Positions 4,241 through 6,098 of a stretch of 6,098 nt of DNA are shown here, one piece after another. Source of the DNA: Candidatus Buchananbacteria bacterium RIFCSPLOWO2_02_FULL_46_11b (GTDB lineage Bacteria; Patescibacteriota; Patescibacteriia; Buchananbacterales; UBA6539); contig MHIR01000042.1 of assembly GCA_001817615.1 (NCBI GenBank), positions 1 to 6,098 of the forward strand, written 5' to 3'. Every line of letters starts with the position of its first letter. Position 1 is the first letter of the stretch. The notes under the pieces were generated by a model. That model worked only from the letters and a program-made list of their open reading frames with translations. It searched no databases and had not been told where the DNA came from. The position numbers and the translations under genes are program-made.

Positions 4241-6098
4241 TTTTTCTTCAAAATAACAATACTTTCTTTATTTATTGTTTCCTCTAATTCGCCGGCAATA
4301 TTTGTCGGCGAATTTTTAATTGGCATTCTTTTCCCCGGAATATTCCGGACAAAAATGTCTTCACAAACAAAACCAATGTTTTCTCCCAATTCCGCGATAA
4401 TAAAATCCGTTGGAATTCTAACCTGCTTTACCAGCCGATTGCCGACCACGAGGCAGAAATATTTTTTTGGTTTTAAAATATTATAGGCTTGCCTTAAGCA
4501 TTTTTCCAAGCCAATATAAAAACTTAATACGTCTTTTACTCTTTCTCCGTCTTTTTTAGCTATCTTATCTAAAACTTCTTCTAAATACTTTGATTTTAAG
4601 CCATGGATTAAGTCTTTTGTCGCCTTGCCGCCCAGCAAATCATTATCAATTCTAGAGGCATTATTTGGATCTTCAAAAATATCCAGCCATTGAGCCGAAA
4701 GCCGGGAAAATTGCCCATAAGCCACGGTTGTCCGGCTGTCGCCATACGGCGGGGAAGTAACAATGCAATCAATGGAATTTTTTTTAATTCCGTTATCTTT
4801 TGAGGAATCGCCATAGATAATTTTGGCCCAAGCGTCTTTTTTAACGTCATTATAAAAATTCTTCATGCCATTGATATTGTTCTCGGTCTTTTTCCTGAAA
4901 ATACCCAAGGCATCGGGACTGTGCTTTTCTAGTTTTTCCGGCCTGATTCTGACTAATTTAAACTCGCCATTTTTGGTATTTGAGGCAAGACGAACCGTCT
5001 CGCTGAAAGAAACTAAAAAGAAATTTTTAATTTTTTCATCTTGAATTTGCAAAATCGCTTTTTTAATCTTGGCTAATTTTACGGCTACCTCTTTTTTAAA
5101 CCAAAAATCAATATTATTGAAAACCGGCTTTTTAATTTCATTGCCTTTTATTTTTTCAATTCGGTTAAGAAGAATAAAATATTCTTTTGTTAGTTTTGAC
5201 GGGTTTATCTCGGTCGTTTTCACTTTAGCTAAAAAAATGGCCAGGGGGTTTAAATCAATCCCGTAAGCATTCCGGCCCAATAGCCGGCTTTCAATTAAAG
5301 CCGTGCCGGATCCGCAAAAAATATCGCAAATCGTGTCTCCGGCCTGGCTATAATTTTTTATCAGCCTATTCGCGACCTGCGGGATAAACATCGCGGGGTA
5401 AGTGTGGAAGCCATGAGTAGATGATTTTGTTTTTTCGCCGCAGAAATCCCAAGAATAATCAATTCTTCTTGAATATTTTTCATCGCTGGCATTCTCTTTT
5501 TCAGTTTGGTTTTCCAAATTCCTGGTTATTTTTACCACTACCCCTCTTATTTCCACCTCTTTCCTGTAAAAAGGCAATAAGGTCGGATTAGCCGGCTGCA
5601 AGCGAAATTTATCTTTTTCGCGATAAATTTTCTTTAAAGTCGCTTCATTATCATCAATAATGGCAACCACGGTCTGCCCGTCATCAGCTGTCTGCTGCTG
5701 CCTAATGACAACCGTATCGCCGTCAAATATGCCGTCATCAATCATACTATTGCCCCGCACCTTTAAAGCGTAAAATTTGCCGTCCCTGCCAATTTCATCT
5801 TTTAAAACGGCAACGGTCTCGCTTGACGTTTCTATCGCTTCAATCGGCTGGCCGGCGGCGATTATGCCAACCAAAGGAATTTCTGCCATCTCCTTGCTCT
5901 TAACGTCTAAGAGCTGAATCGCCCTTGGCTGATTGCTTAATTTTTCTAAAACTCCCTTTTCTCTCAATATTTCTAAATGCTCATGAATCGTCCCGACCGC
6001 TCTTTTAAAATGGCGGGCCATCTCTCCAATGGTAGGAGAATAGTCATTTTTATCAATATATTGTTTGATATAATCCCGAAGCTCTTTTTGCTTTTTGG
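4237..6098 (-). CDS. LexA repressor fused to a TSPPY-type (N4-cytosine) DNA methyltransferase, start just beyond the right edge
   Basis: One open frame, 619 residues visible, numbered here from the first whole codon (6096). Residues 1-193 are a LexA: winged helix with SPTIGEMARHF (20-30) and GTIHEHLEILREKGVL (35-50), then an S24 domain with cleavage site A81-G82 (VGIIAAGQP), Ser117 (RGNSM) and Lys155 (EATLKK). E. coli uses A84-G85, Ser119 and Lys156, so only a few residues lie beyond the edge. An ATG at 6021 falls inside the HTH and is not the start. A charged linker (194-209) leads to the methyltransferase: HTYPAMFIPQVANRLI (231-246), SAM motif I DIFCGSGT (258-265), GIDLNP (279-284), catalytic TSPPYGDSR (447-455), and VVGNRLVKQVRIPTD (550-564). 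TSPPY points to N4-cytosine methylation, as in the MvaI and BcnI partners. It should protect host DNA from the neighbouring endonuclease, while the LexA part binds DNA and can self-cleave on RecA activation. A stop-loss or sequence error joining two genes is the alternative. Confidence 0.9.
   Translation of the reverse strand, partial: KKQKELRDYIKQYIDKNDYSPTIGEMARHFKRAVGTIHEHLEILREKGVLEKLSNQPRAIQLLDVKSKEMAEIPLVGIIAAGQPIEAIETSSETVAVLKDEIGRDGKFYALKVRGNSMIDDGIFDGDTVVIRQQQTADDGQTVVAIIDDNEATLKKIYREKDKFRLQPANPTLLPFYRKEVEIRGVVVKITRNLENQTEKENASDEKYSRRIDYSWDFCGEKTKSSTHGFHTYPAMFIPQVANRLIKNYSQAGDTICDIFCGSGTALIESRLLGRNAYGIDLNPLAIFLAKVKTTEINPSKLTKEYFILLNRIEKIKGNEIKKPVFNNIDFWFKKEVAVKLAKIKKAILQIQDEKIKNFFLVSFSETVRLASNTKNGEFKLVRIRPEKLEKHSPDALGIFRKKTENNINGMKNFYNDVKKDAWAKIIYGDSSKDNGIKKNSIDCIVTSPPYGDSRTTVAYGQFSRLSAQWLDIFEDPNNASRIDNDLLGGKATKDLIHGLKSKYLEEVLDKIAKKDGERVKDVLSFYIGLEKCLRQAYNILKPKKYFCLVVGNRLVKQVRIPTDFIIAELGENIGFVCEDIFVRNIPGKRMPIKNSPTNIAGELEETINKESIVILKKN
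4286..4317 (+). terminator. Intrinsic terminator of the endonuclease transcript, inside the methyltransferase coding end
   Basis: AATTCGCCGGC pairs with GTCGGCGAATT (11 bp, one G.U) around the loop AATATTT and runs into TTTTT on the plus strand. It begins 46 nt after the endonuclease stop. On the minus strand there is no T-run after the stem, so it acts only on plus-strand transcripts. The same bases encode about residues 595-605 of the convergent fusion protein. Confidence 0.8.

Noticed and set aside
6019..6021. ATG as the start of the LexA-methyltransferase gene
   Set aside because: The frame stays open to the window edge and the upstream codons encode the missing first helices of the LexA winged helix (KKQKELRDYI...SPTIGE).

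Overview
The window looks like a piece of a Patescibacteria (Candidate Phyla Radiation) chromosome. This is inferred from several features seen together: an IF-2 with a very short N-terminal region, compact spacing, GC-rich palindromic repeats and short tandem heptamers between genes, several single tRNA genes with encoded CCA, and a group I intron inside a tRNA. No 16S or other phylogenetic marker is present, so the placement is tentative.

Left part (1-2510), all on the minus strand. The 5' part of infB (IF-2) runs off the left edge. It sits 38 nt downstream of a tRNA-Cys gene and probably shares its promoter (TTGATT-17-TATATT at 1092-1120). The leader between that promoter and tRNA-Cys holds a GC-rich hairpin repeat and a 23-nt near-copy of the tRNA-Cys anticodon/T-arm region. 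Further right come inverted heptamer arrays, an intrinsic terminator, and pyrC (dihydroorotase) with a TTG start, a strong Shine-Dalgarno and a near-consensus promoter.

Middle (2470-3220), minus strand. Two tRNA transcription units, each with a sigma70-like promoter and a terminator: Ile(GAU)-Phe(GAA) and Pro(UGG)-Gly(UCC). The tRNA-Phe gene is split by a 240-nt group I intron inserted after U33. All core helices can be drawn, and an 11-nt internal guide pairs with the joined exons through a single G.U pair at the splice site.

Right part (3220-6098) is a restriction-modification locus. On the plus strand a small XRE-type regulator (probable controller protein) is followed after 1 nt by a MvaI/BcnI-family restriction endonuclease. 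Convergent to them, overlapping by 4 bp at the stop codons, is one long open frame that encodes an apparently complete, cleavage-competent LexA repressor fused to a TSPPY-type (probably N4-cytosine) DNA methyltransferase. The endonuclease transcript appears to end at an intrinsic terminator lying inside the 3' coding end of the methyltransferase.

The most unusual item is the LexA-methyltransferase fusion. If real, the protective methyltransferase of an R-M system is built onto the SOS repressor, so DNA damage, repressor self-cleavage and restriction protection would be physically linked. The second is the tRNA-Phe group I intron. Sampled lines suggest the R-M genes and most of the methyltransferase half are AT-rich (about 23-37% GC in several 60-base lines), while pyrC is near 60% and the LexA half mostly near 50%. 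That is compatible with acquired R-M genes landing next to a resident lexA.
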